A DNA stretch of 45,964 nt from Spirochaetales bacterium (GTDB taxonomy: Bacteria > Spirochaetota > Spirochaetia > DSM-2461): positions 1-45,964 of the forward strand of contig JAFGXR010000067.1 of the NCBI GenBank assembly GCA_016936555.1. The letters are read 5' to 3'. The translations under genes were made by a program, and so were the position numbers. Position 1 is the stretch's first letter, and every line of letters starts with the position of its first letter. This document shows, in pieces, positions 16,405 through 24,613 of this stretch. The notes beneath the pieces were generated by a model that was not told the origin of the DNA, did no database searches, and saw only the letters and a program-made list of their open reading frames with translations.

Positions 16405-19041
16405 ATGAACGAAATTTATTCTTTCAGTAGTGAAGAGTATACTAATGATCCCGATATGATCGAAACCATGGGTATTCGAGGAAAGCGGATAATGGATCTG
16501 GCCAGGCTGGGTGTTCCCACGCTTCCCGGTTTCATTCTCAGCAATGAATTCCTGGCGACGGAGGAAGATTCTCCCAAAGAACATGCGGCGAATATAAGAG
16601 AAGCGGTGAACAAAATGGGAAAACTGCTCGACAAAAAGTTTGGAGACCCCCAGAATCCTCTTCTCATAAAAATGGTCGTCAGTCCAATGCTGAACATGGT
16701 TTATACTGTATTCAGTCTGCACAACATCGGTCTTTGCGATACGACTATAGACGGGTTTTCCTCTTATGTCGGCGAAAGTTTCGCCTATCATGAATACAGA
16801 AATGTTATTTCGAGAATTATCGAACTCGATCTGAAAAGCACCACGGAAGATGACCGGAGGAAAACGCTTGAAACCCTTCTCGGCAAAGTTCAGAAAGCGA
16901 AGGTCGTCGCGAAAATCAAACAGATTATAGAAGAGGCGAAAGAATACTATCCTCTCGACATCTTCACCGATGCATGGAAGCAGAGTGAGTTTGTAGAAAA
17001 GCTGTACAAAAGATTTTTCGAAGGTAATGAAGCACTCAATGACTCGGCTCTGCTGGTACAGGCCATGACTTTCGGAAATTATGGTAAGGAGAGTTATTTC
17101 GGCAGTTATTACACGAGAAATATCGTTTCCGGTGAAAATGAACTATCCGGAGAATTCTTTGAAAACTCTTTTGATTCAAAGGGAAAGAACGGCAAGAAGA
17201 TCACTCTGATTAAAGCTCCTTATCTCGACGGGCTCAAACAGATCGCTTCCGAGCTGGAACGGGCATTCAAGGAGATCAGGAAGATTACTTTCACCATTGA
17301 GGATGGAAGTCTCTGGGTTATCGACCAGTTCGAAGCATCGGATAAATCGACTCAGGCAGAGATGAAAACGCTTCTCGATCTCCATACAGATGGAGTCATT
17401 GAGGATAATTACCTGATTCATGCCCTGAAGCCGGGACGTTTTGCTGAAATCCTCCATCCTGTACTGGATAAGGAGGCGGCTAAAGATGTTCCCTTCGTAC
17501 AGGGAGGTATCTCCGGTGCGATGGGTGCTGCCGTCGGTAAAGTCTATTTTTCCACCGATGAACTGCTCAAAGAGTACAAAATGGCTCAGCAGAGAAATCA
17601 GCCGCTCGATTTCATTCTTGTCATGCCTTCGACTTATGCCGAGGATGTAAAAGCTATCGAAGTGGCCAGAGGGGTACTGACTAAGGAAGGAGGGTATGCA
17701 TCCCATGCCCCTGTTGTCGCCAGAAGCCTCGGAAAAGTGGCCATGGTTTTTCCAGAGATGGAATTCAGGAAGGATCACATTCTGATCAACGGACAGAAAG
17801 TCAGGGAAGGGGATGAAATCTCTCTTGATGTTCCCTCTTATGATAAACCGAAAATTTATTTCAGTAAGCTGGCTCTGATCGAGCCGAGCATCGAGGATTG
17901 CGGAATTCTGGAGTTCCTGGAAATTATCCAGAAGCATATCTATGATTTCGATATACATGCCAATGCAGATCAGCCTAAAGACGCTGAACTGGCGAAGCTT
18001 TTCAAGGCGGACGGTATCGGTCTGTGCCGGACGGAACATATGTTTTTCAATGAAAAGCGTATTCCCATATTCCGGACCCTGATTATCGCCGATTCGAAAG
18101 AAGAGCGGCAGAAAGCCCTCGATCTGCTCAAGCCTATGCAGGTGGAAGACTTTTACAATCTCTTCAAGATTATGGAAGGACATCCCGTAACCATCAGGCT
18201 TCTCGACGCGCCGCTCCATGAATTCCTGCCCCACACAAGGCAGAGTATGCTCGATTTTATTGAGTTCGCCATAAAGCAGAACCTCAAGCTCACGGAAGAG
18301 GAAATCAGGCAGCGCTGTGACATGCTCGGCGAAGAAAACCCCATGCTAGGACATCGTGGAGTCCGTGTCGCCATCACCTATCCGGAAATCTACAATATGC
18401 AGGTCGCTGCGATATTTGAAGCGGCGTACAGATTGCAGAAGGAAGGCATAGAAGTTGTTCCCGAAATAATGATTCCCATCATTATGGATGCCAATGAAGT
18501 TCGTGCAGTCCGTTTCGGGAAAAAGATAGAAGGAACTGAGATTATCGGAATCAATGAAATCGAAAAGCAGGTCCGGGATAAACTCGGTGCCCGCGCTTTG
18601 GAATACCGGGTCGGTGTTATGATCGAATTGCCTGCAGCGGTCCTCAATGCCGACAAGATCGCCAAATATGCCGATTTCTTCAGTTTCGGAACCAATGACC
18701 TTACCCAGACGACCAACGGTCTTTCCCGGGATGACTTCAACTCTTTCTTTACAAACTACAACGAGTTTGACCTATTGGAGAAAAATCCCTTTAAAGTACT
18801 TGGGAAACAGGTTAAGGAAATGGTATCCATCGCGGCTGAAAGAGGACGACTCACCAGGCCTGATATCACAATGGGTATCTGCGGTGAACACGGAGCCGAA
18901 CCGGCAAACCTGCCCTTCATAAGGTCCTGCGGACTGAATTACGCATCCTGTTCTCCCTATGGAATTCCCATAGCGAAACTGGCTCTGGCCCAGATGAATG
19001 TTGATCCGGCGCCGGGTCAGCGAAGTGCCTTTAACGGTTAA
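16405..19041 (+). CDS. pyruvate, phosphate dikinase-like protein with degenerate ATP-grasp domain
   Basis: 878 residues, colinear with PPDK. The swivelling phosphohistidine domain is intact: GGYASHAPVVARSLG with His434. The PEP/pyruvate TIM barrel keeps GIGLCRTEHMFF (Arg542), IRLLDAPLHEF, VMIELP, FSFGTNDLTQ and the catalytic Cys849 in ASCSPYG. The N-terminal nucleotide-binding domain has lost its key residues. LLGGKG reads TMGIRGK, SVRSGARASMPG reads MVVSPMLNMVY (no Arg92 equivalent), DMEFTIE reads KITFTIE, and LQTRNG reads IDQFEA. ATP/AMP chemistry is therefore doubtful. It may use PEP phosphotransfer as a sensor or act on a partner protein. It is last in the cfpA run, 15 nt after the preceding gene, with a GGAAGGG Shine-Dalgarno site. 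Confidence 0.85.
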   Translation: MNEIYSFSSEEYTNDPDMIETMGIRGKRIMDLARLGVPTLPGFILSNEFLATEEDSPKEHAANIREAVNKMGKLLDKKFGDPQNPLLIKMVVSPMLNMVYTVFSLHNIGLCDTTIDGFSSYVGESFAYHEYRNVISRIIELDLKSTTEDDRRKTLETLLGKVQKAKVVAKIKQIIEEAKEYYPLDIFTDAWKQSEFVEKLYKRFFEGNEALNDSALLVQAMTFGNYGKESYFGSYYTRNIVSGENELSGEFFENSFDSKGKNGKKITLIKAPYLDGLKQIASELERAFKEIRKITFTIEDGSLWVIDQFEASDKSTQAEMKTLLDLHTDGVIEDNYLIHALKPGRFAEILHPVLDKEAAKDVPFVQGGISGAMGAAVGKVYFSTDELLKEYKMAQQRNQPLDFILVMPSTYAEDVKAIEVARGVLTKEGGYASHAPVVARSLGKVAMVFPEMEFRKDHILINGQKVREGDEISLDVPSYDKPKIYFSKLALIEPSIEDCGILEFLEIIQKHIYDFDIHANADQPKDAELAKLFKADGIGLCRTEHMFFNEKRIPIFRTLIIADSKEERQKALDLLKPMQVEDFYNLFKIMEGHPVTIRLLDAPLHEFLPHTRQSMLDFIEFAIKQNLKLTEEEIRQRCDMLGEENPMLGHRGVRVAITYPEIYNMQVAAIFEAAYRLQKEGIEVVPEIMIPIIMDANEVRAVRFGKKIEGTEIIGINEIEKQVRDKLGARALEYRVGVMIELPAAVLNADKIAKYADFFSFGTNDLTQTTNGLSRDDFNSFFTNYNEFDLLEKNPFKVLGKQVKEMVSIAAERGRLTRPDITMGICGEHGAEPANLPFIRSCGLNYASCSPYGIPIAKLALAQMNVDPAPGQRSAFNG

Positions 19042-19044
19042 TAC

Positions 19045-19070
19045 AAGCCTCCCGGAAGGGGGGCTTTTTT
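19045..19070 (+). terminator. intrinsic terminator ending the cfpA cluster
   Basis: AAGCCTCCC (19045-19053) pairs with GGGGGGCTT (19058-19066) with one G-T wobble and a GGAA loop, followed by a run of T residues to 19070. It begins 4 nt after the PPDK-like stop codon. Confidence 0.9.
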
Positions 19071-19139
19071 GGCTGGTGAAACCGGTGGAAACTTTTTCCG
19101 GTAGAATCAGCCTGCATACTACCAGACAATGAAATTCCT

Positions 19140-19979
19140 TTAATAAAAGGAAATGCGACCAGCTTCCTGAAGATCCACCAGATCCAGAAACGAGTAGAGG
19201 AGTTCTTTTTTGATTTCCGATTCCCTGAGGCAGATCGCATCGGAATAGTCTACAATAATTGTGTTCAATTCCGCTTCGGCAAGTTTAATGTTCTCGCTCA
19301 GTCGGCCTCTCCGGAAAGGTTCAACGAAATCGATGAACATGATTTCCTTAATAACTCTGTCAATTAATTCAGAGCCATGAGTTAAATGACGGAAGGCTTT
19401 TCGCTCATAGGCAGTACTGTCTGCAGGTCTGAGAGAGGAGATATGGATATTCTTGTAAAAATACCGGATAAAATTTACAGCAATCTCCAGTTCCTCTTCT
19501 TCTCCCTGCGTCATGGGTGAATCAGCCAGCGGCTTCAACAGCTCGAACCCTTTTTTTACTTTTCTGATAGACGAACTGTATCGGCTTCTTCTCGTCCCTT
19601 CGTGGCGAAGGGCAATTCTGTCGAGTCCGTATTGATAATAGGTCTCCATGGCAGCATAGATGTATTGAAGAGCCGTCTCAAAAGTCCGGCTGAAACCGGC
19701 TGTCCGTGTTTTGTTGTACCGGGTGAAACTTTCCTTCGGCTCAGGTTTTGTTGTTATTGAGGATTTGATGATTCTTTCGGCCAGTGGCCTGGAAAGATAG
19801 GAAAAAGCCGCATCATAAGCATCGTTCAGTTGGTGCATCTGACGGGTAGACCATTCCTCTCTACCCTGATTCAGATCGGGATGGTATCTTTTGACCAGTT
19901 TTCTGAAAACAGTTGAGAGATCCTGAAGTGTTGAGGTTTCCGAGAGTCCCAGAACTCTGAGTGATTCTTTCTGTTCCAT
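19140..19979 (-). CDS. J-domain protein with unknown C-terminal domain
   Basis: 279 residues. An N-terminal J domain (about 5-70) has the essential HPD at 33-35 in KRYHPDLNQG and a final helix with QMHQLNDAYDAAFSYL, so it should stimulate a DnaK-type Hsp70. It lacks the Gly/Phe region and zinc fingers of DnaJ. The remaining 200 residues are helical and unlike anything I recognise, with an aromatic cluster ALQYIYAAMETYYQYG. It is convergent with the cfpA cluster and divergent from the unknown gene at 20098. No Shine-Dalgarno site is clear. It may be a specialised co-chaperone; a link to filament assembly is only a guess from position. Confidence 0.8.
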   Translation of the reverse strand: MEQKESLRVLGLSETSTLQDLSTVFRKLVKRYHPDLNQGREEWSTRQMHQLNDAYDAAFSYLSRPLAERIIKSSITTKPEPKESFTRYNKTRTAGFSRTFETALQYIYAAMETYYQYGLDRIALRHEGTRRSRYSSSIRKVKKGFELLKPLADSPMTQGEEEELEIAVNFIRYFYKNIHISSLRPADSTAYERKAFRHLTHGSELIDRVIKEIMFIDFVEPFRRGRLSENIKLAEAELNTIIVDYSDAICLRESEIKKELLYSFLDLVDLQEAGRISFY

Positions 19980-20042
19980 AATAAGATGAACCCAATTCTA
20001 TAACTTAATAAGGGGCGGAACAAGCTAAAATCAATCAGAAAA

Positions 20043-20071
20043 TTGACAGGTCCTTTTTAGTATATTAAAAT
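20043..20071 (+). promoter_or_regulatory. sigma-70 promoter for the gene at 20098
   Basis: Perfect TTGACA (20043-20048), 17-nt spacer, TAAAAT (20066-20071, five of six matches). A GGAGG Shine-Dalgarno site follows 7 nt before the ATG. This is the best consensus promoter in the window. Confidence 0.75.
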
Positions 20072-20097
20072 TCAACTTAATTCCAACGGAGGAAAAA

Positions 20098-20655
20098 ATG
20101 GAACCGAAATTCAGAATAAAAGATTTGTTCAGTGCCTACAGCGATCAGGAACTGCCTATGGATGGCGGTTATATCATCTCATCATTTTTTGATCAAAATT
20201 CCAATTATACGAGATATGAAGTTATCGCATATAATAATGTAAAAGATATTTATGCCACCGATGAAGGTATTGTCTTTAAAGCCGATGGGAAGAAGATCTA
20301 TATTCTGGTCGAACCTGTCAGTTATACCCATAAGCAGATCGAACCCTGTTATCGCGATGACGCTCATAAAATCCCTTACCGTTTTAAAGAGCTCGATGAT
20401 TTCAGAACAAAAAGGCAGGATCGGATCTACATTGCCAAGGAACCGGTGGAGACTTATACGGCATTTACTGTACTAAATGAAACGGGAATGAACAACTCAT
20501 ACGTCTGTTATCCCGTTGAAGATATTGCAGACCTGATGGAAAAGTTTTTTCAGAAAGCTCTCAATCAGAACTCAAATGTACCACGGGCCGATGCAAAAAC
20601 CGTCAGTGTCACGATCAGGGAGCTCTTTAAAAAGCTTCAGATCCCCGTTTACTAG
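20098..20655 (+). CDS. conserved-looking protein of unknown function
   Basis: 185 residues, soluble, no signal peptide. I do not recognise the family. It reads as a mixed alpha/beta fold: strands such as YEVIAYNNVKDIYAT and GKKIYILVEPVSYT, then a C-terminal helical part DLMEKFFQKALNQ and TIRELFKKLQIPVY. It has a near-consensus promoter and a strong Shine-Dalgarno site, so it is surely expressed. Its last 4 nt overlap the convergent MinD-like gene (20652-20655). Confidence 0.75.
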   Translation: MEPKFRIKDLFSAYSDQELPMDGGYIISSFFDQNSNYTRYEVIAYNNVKDIYATDEGIVFKADGKKIYILVEPVSYTHKQIEPCYRDDAHKIPYRFKELDDFRTKRQDRIYIAKEPVETYTAFTVLNETGMNNSYVCYPVEDIADLMEKFFQKALNQNSNVPRADAKTVSVTIRELFKKLQIPVY

Positions 20656-21800
20656 AAATTAAATCCCGCGCCGCTTCCGGGGCTCGACAGCATACTGATC
20701 GTACCCTGGAGCTCGTGGATCATCTCTCTCTGCTTCCGGATCAGCTCCAGAAGTTTTTCCACATCGTAATCCTCTTTTGAATAACCCTGATTTTTCAGGA
20801 TTTCGAAATCATTTTCCGCTTCGATTTCCGTGATGTCGAAAGTGCTGTCGAAAGCTTCATGATCATAAGGCATTTCGGGGAAATTCTCGGAAAGCGCGAT
20901 TTTCTGGGCAATCCTGAAAATCTGTGATGCTGTTATGGATTCGCTGTTTTCTATCAGATGGGGAACTTTTTCTTTCAGCGATGTTTTGACATCTTTATCG
21001 TAAAAAATCATGCCGAGACATTCCAGCTGTACATTGAGATTCTTCTCGATAAGACTGCGCAGGGCGTGTATCATGTGAATGTCGTCCGGTTCCTCAGCCA
21101 TGTTTATAATAATTCCCGGTGCCAGTATGGAGAGGTAGTTTCTCGCTTTTTCCGCTGCGGCCCTGTCGAATCCGGCAATACCGGAAATAAGAGAGTCAAC
21201 GCTCTGGGGATCTCCGGGAATATTGTGTTTGACCACTTGCTTCAGGTATTTCATCACTTCGTTGTCCGATGAAAACAGACGCTGGAGAAAACGGAAAACC
21301 ATATTTCTGGTAAAGTTGTAGGTATTCATAATCGATGTCGTTTCGGGAGTGATCACCATAAATCCGGAATTGGATATGAGAAAGAAGTCTATAACATTGT
21401 GATTGCTTCCGGCTCCCAGATCGATAACGATATAATCGGCATCGAGCTGAAGTATGGCTTTCATGATTTTCTTTTTCTGGGCAAAACTGATATTGGCCAT
21501 ATCGAAGCGCATAACATCGCCGGGGATATACTGAAGATTATTGTAGGGTGTATCGACGACGAGATCGCTGAGCAGTGTTGTCTTATTGTTGAGAAATTCA
21601 CCTATTCCGGGATGTGAGTTTTTCAGTCCCAGCCAGGTATGGATATTCGATCCGCCCAGATCCAGATCGATGAGTATGACCTTCTTTCCCATTGTCGCCA
21701 GAGAGAGTGATATGCTTGTGCTGAGAAAGGATTTACCGACTCCGCCTTTCCCTCCGGCAACGGGAATTATTTTCCGCTCCACATTTTCGTTGATAACCAT
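20652..21800 (-). CDS. MinD/ParA-family P-loop ATPase
   Basis: 382 residues. A deviant Walker A, GGKGGVGKS (residues 16-24) with signature Lys18, marks the MinD/ParA/FlhG class, followed by LIDLDLGGSN and VIDLGAGSN (switch and Walker B). Such ATPases dimerise on ATP and position cell structures. An inserted helical region (about 160-225) and a C-terminal acidic and coiled tail (about 300-375) are not typical of MinD. No membrane-targeting amphipathic helix is evident at the end. I chose the ATG at 21800: the TTG at 21836 would coincide with the -35 box. A TATTAT box 6 nt before 21800 implies a leaderless transcript. No minC, flhF or parB lies nearby. Confidence 0.85.
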   Translation of the reverse strand: MVINENVERKIIPVAGGKGGVGKSFLSTSISLSLATMGKKVILIDLDLGGSNIHTWLGLKNSHPGIGEFLNNKTTLLSDLVVDTPYNNLQYIPGDVMRFDMANISFAQKKKIMKAILQLDADYIVIDLGAGSNHNVIDFFLISNSGFMVITPETTSIMNTYNFTRNMVFRFLQRLFSSDNEVMKYLKQVVKHNIPGDPQSVDSLISGIAGFDRAAAEKARNYLSILAPGIIINMAEEPDDIHMIHALRSLIEKNLNVQLECLGMIFYDKDVKTSLKEKVPHLIENSESITASQIFRIAQKIALSENFPEMPYDHEAFDSTFDITEIEAENDFEILKNQGYSKEDYDVEKLLELIRKQREMIHELQGTISMLSSPGSGAGFNF

Positions 21801-21806
21801 GTTCCC

Positions 21807-21836
21807 ATAATATCCGCAAAGGCCTGTAAATTGCAA
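21807..21836 (-). promoter_or_regulatory. promoter giving leaderless mRNA for MinD-like gene
   Basis: Minus strand: TTGCAA (21836-21831), 18-nt spacer, TATTAT (21812-21807), then 6 nt to the ATG at 21800. The expected start point is the A of ATG. There is no Shine-Dalgarno site. Confidence 0.55.
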
Positions 21837-21854
21837 ACATCCTTTTTCTTAAAG

Positions 21855-21883
21855 TAGACAACGAACAGCTCGTCGCTTATATT
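21855..21883 (+). promoter_or_regulatory. promoter giving near-leaderless mRNA for cyclase gene
   Basis: TAGACA (21855-21860), 17-nt spacer, TATATT (21878-21883), then 9 nt to the ATG at 21893. The predicted leader is about 3 nt, with no Shine-Dalgarno site. The two divergent promoters share a 92-nt gap. Confidence 0.55.
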
Positions 21884-21892
21884 TAAGATAGT

Positions 21893-23329
21893 ATGCAGTT
21901 AAATGATTCCCAAAGAAGTATTCTCGCATTGCAGAAAGAAATAGAAGAGTATTATCTCCCCAAACAGCTTATCGATGCCATTTCAGATATTGGAGCCATA
22001 CCGCGTAAATCAGAGGAGCGGATTATCGGAATAGGGTTTCTCGATATCTCCGACTATTCCTATCTGGCCAAATTCCTGAGTGCTCATGAAAACCAGACAA
22101 TTCTCAACGGGTTGTATTCCGCTTTCAACTGGGTTCTGAAAAAGCACGGCGGATATCTGAACAAGATCGAAGGTGACAGCCTCATGTTCCATTACGGAGG
22201 CCCTATCGATCCCAAAGCAAAGAACATGACAGAAGATGAGGAGCGCCATTATGTGGCCCGGGAGCTCTTTTATACCTCTGTGGAAATGCAGCGCGTCTGC
22301 ACTCTTTTCAATCACGCCAATGATAACTTTCTTCTCAACTCCTTTGACCAGAGCACGAGAACCGATATTGAGATGGCTTACAAACTGATAAAAGCCATGA
22401 GAAACAGCGGAGATCTATCCGCCACATTCAATGCCCTTTTTCAGATCCGCATCCGGATCGGCTGCAATGTGGGGAGTGTCATGATCGGGAATTTCGGTCC
22501 TGAGGGTGCCAAACACTGGGATGTTATCGGGCATCCGGTCATCGAAGCTAAAAGGATGGAATCCTCGGCGCCGGTCGGCGGTCTCCGTATTACCAGGCAG
22601 ATGTACGAAATTCTCAAGGATGAGGGTGTCACCAGGATTTACCTCGAGCGTTTTCGCCGCGAAGCCGGGGCTCTTTTCGGCGCCTATAAAAACATAACGG
22701 AGGATGAGCTTTTCAAAGAGAGCAAAGTCTATCTGAAAGATAAAAAGAATGTATCCTTCAATACCTACAGCGTTCAGGTCAATCCGGGGCTTCCTGAAGA
22801 TATTCACAATCAGATGCAGCTGCTTCTGCAGAAAGGGGAGGCCGGAGCCGACAGGATTATCGAGATGTTTACATACTACAGGGGGAACCGGTTTATCATC
22901 AACAAGGCGGAGGAACTTTTCGAAACCCTTCATGTTAATATCAGAAAGAATAACCTTCTGAGATTGCTGATTCCCGAAAAATTCAAAGCTTTTCTTTTGA
23001 ATTTGGGAGGCGATGAAGACGCTGCGGCGGAAAAAATCAACAGGGATTATTCTCTTTACCGCATATTTGAGGTTCTCGGAGCACTGCAGGATAAAATAAA
23101 AGAAAGGGAGATGAACGAAGAAAAGATGTTCATCTACAGTAATTACGATGAATATATCAAGAGCGAAAGAGAGTGGATCATATCCCATTTTAATAATAAA
23201 ATAGGATCGATTAAACAATCGACCTATTTTTATGATGTCATTTTCCCGCTTATCTTTAAAAATATCAAATCCAGTATCCTCGAATATCAACAGCGCATGG
23301 ATGATATTGAGGACATCGAGGAATTGTAG
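21893..23329 (+). CDS. class III adenylate/guanylate cyclase with altered active site
   Basis: 478 residues, soluble. Metal-binding Asp51 (GFLDISDYS) and Asp95 (KIEGDSLMF), and Lys91, fit the class III nucleotidyl cyclase pattern. The second half of the site is GNFG...WDVIGHPVIEAKRME: Asp210 at the purine-specificity position and the transition-state Arg221 are present, but the Asn of the usual VNxAxR is Ile217. About 80 residues (104-185) are inserted between the two halves. The C-terminal 240 residues form a helical domain I do not recognise. It may make cAMP with altered efficiency or be a regulatory pseudocyclase. It is divergent from the MinD-like gene. Confidence 0.8.
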   Translation: MQLNDSQRSILALQKEIEEYYLPKQLIDAISDIGAIPRKSEERIIGIGFLDISDYSYLAKFLSAHENQTILNGLYSAFNWVLKKHGGYLNKIEGDSLMFHYGGPIDPKAKNMTEDEERHYVARELFYTSVEMQRVCTLFNHANDNFLLNSFDQSTRTDIEMAYKLIKAMRNSGDLSATFNALFQIRIRIGCNVGSVMIGNFGPEGAKHWDVIGHPVIEAKRMESSAPVGGLRITRQMYEILKDEGVTRIYLERFRREAGALFGAYKNITEDELFKESKVYLKDKKNVSFNTYSVQVNPGLPEDIHNQMQLLLQKGEAGADRIIEMFTYYRGNRFIINKAEELFETLHVNIRKNNLLRLLIPEKFKAFLLNLGGDEDAAAEKINRDYSLYRIFEVLGALQDKIKEREMNEEKMFIYSNYDEYIKSEREWIISHFNNKIGSIKQSTYFYDVIFPLIFKNIKSSILEYQQRMDDIEDIEEL

Positions 23330-23330
23330 A

Positions 23331-23753
23331 TTAGACTGAACGGCCTACCACTTCAGCCCGTTTCACCGCCAATTTCATAAGCGACTGAAGATCAATGACT
23401 TTCCGCTCATTCAGACCGTGGGATATACTTCCGACTTCGTCATAGGCTTTGATAGCAACGAGAATCTTGTTTTTCTCGATCTGTTTCACTGTAGCTTCTA
23501 CAGTCACCATCATTCCGATAAGCGTCGGTTCCTCGTGGTTGATCTGGAGCATGGAGCCTATACTGACGACACCGTCTGGAAGTCCCTGATCTATGACCTG
23601 GGTGGCGGCATGAAGCATCATCGTCGAGAGGCTTCCCGTGGAGAATAGATCCCTCAGATTCCCGTCACCGTAGTTGGCCGGAGTGTCCTTGGACGTTAGT
23701 TTGTACTGGCGAAGATATTTATCTCCCACTTTAATATTGTGAAATTGTGCCAT
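23331..23753 (-). CDS. hotdog-fold thioesterase, fluoroacetyl-CoA thioesterase-like
   Basis: 140 residues of hotdog-fold type. The long helix STGSLSTMMLHAATQVIDQ and strands VSIGSMLQINHEEPTLIG and VTVEATVKQIEKNKILVAIKAYDEV follow the order seen in FlK-like acyl-CoA thioesterases, with a final HGLNERKVID strand. The substrate is unknown. I chose the ATG at 23753 because AAAGGAG lies just upstream; an ATG 21 nt earlier has no such site. It is convergent with the cyclase gene, with 1 nt between their stops. Confidence 0.7.
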   Translation of the reverse strand: MAQFHNIKVGDKYLRQYKLTSKDTPANYGDGNLRDLFSTGSLSTMMLHAATQVIDQGLPDGVVSIGSMLQINHEEPTLIGMMVTVEATVKQIEKNKILVAIKAYDEVGSISHGLNERKVIDLQSLMKLAVKRAEVVGRSV

Positions 23754-23864
23754 TTTATACTCCTTTTGATACATAGGCAGGCAGAAAATGAAGTTTTCGA
23801 CCAGCCTCTTTAAATTTTAATCATATTTTTGGAAAATTATCTACTAAATAAAAAAAACTGAAGT

Positions 23865-23892
23865 TTGAAACATAATGAAAATACTATATCCT
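23865..23892 (+). promoter_or_regulatory. promoter giving leaderless mRNA for the secreted repeat protein
   Basis: TTGAAA (23865-23870), 16-nt spacer, TATCCT (23887-23892), then 6 nt to the ATG at 23899. There is no Shine-Dalgarno site. An overlapping TATATC is an alternative -10 box. Confidence 0.4.
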
Positions 23893-23898
23893 TAGTTT

Positions 23899-24531
23899 AT
23901 GGTTTCGGTTAAAGGCAAAGTATTTATCATTGCAGTTTTCTTCTTTTCACTTCTTCTCTTTTCCCAGGAAGCGGTTATCATCAATAAGACAGGCTTTGAT
24001 CTGTACAATATTTATGTGAGTCCTTCAGGTATGGAGGAGTGGAGCGATGACCTTCAGCCCTATGATGTCATTGTCAAAGACGGTTATAGAATTCTCGATC
24101 TGCATTCATATGAAGGAGAATTTCTCTTTGATTTCCGTTTTATCGATGTCGATGGCGATGAATACATTAAAAAGAATGTCGATCTCAATCTGCACCGCAA
24201 AGTCGTAGTGACTCTCGATGAGCTGTCCTATATACTCGATGCGGAGCAGGTGAGCCGCGAGGATGAGTGGGTCGTTTCGGTCAGAAACAATACGGGCGGC
24301 ACTGTAATGGAACTCTATATTTCCCCGCACGCCTCCAACAGCTGGGGCGGGAATCTTATCGAGAACGATTACATGGAGAACAAATCGACCCGCCAGTTTT
24401 TCATGAGCGGCCGCGAGGAATTTATCGATTATGATATCCGGATGGACAGCCGGGATGGAAAATATGTCCGCGAGGAAGTCACTCTGAGCAATAATGCTAC
24501 GGTGGTCATAACATCCGCTGACAGGGAATGA
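23899..24531 (+). CDS. secreted protein with two homologous beta-type domains
   Basis: 210 residues with a Sec signal (to about residue 23, LLLFSQEA). The rest is an internal duplication: INKTGFDLYNIYVSPSGMEEW...DL in repeat 1 matches RNNTGGTVMELYISPHASNSW...NL in repeat 2. Both continue with a DxxxxxxY/FDIR strand, a DxDGxxY turn and a hydrophobic strand ending ...VVxT. I recognise the pattern from spirochaete proteins of unknown function, sometimes poorly named in databases. It is probably periplasmic or surface-located. It stands alone with its own likely leaderless promoter. Confidence 0.7.
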   Translation: MVSVKGKVFIIAVFFFSLLLFSQEAVIINKTGFDLYNIYVSPSGMEEWSDDLQPYDVIVKDGYRILDLHSYEGEFLFDFRFIDVDGDEYIKKNVDLNLHRKVVVTLDELSYILDAEQVSREDEWVVSVRNNTGGTVMELYISPHASNSWGGNLIENDYMENKSTRQFFMSGREEFIDYDIRMDSRDGKYVREEVTLSNNATVVITSADRE

Positions 24532-24613
24532 TAGGTATAATTAATTATCTGTTTATATTTCCGTGAATCTGTAACATTCCCGCCGGCTTTTTATTTCACC
24601 ATATAGAGGATAT

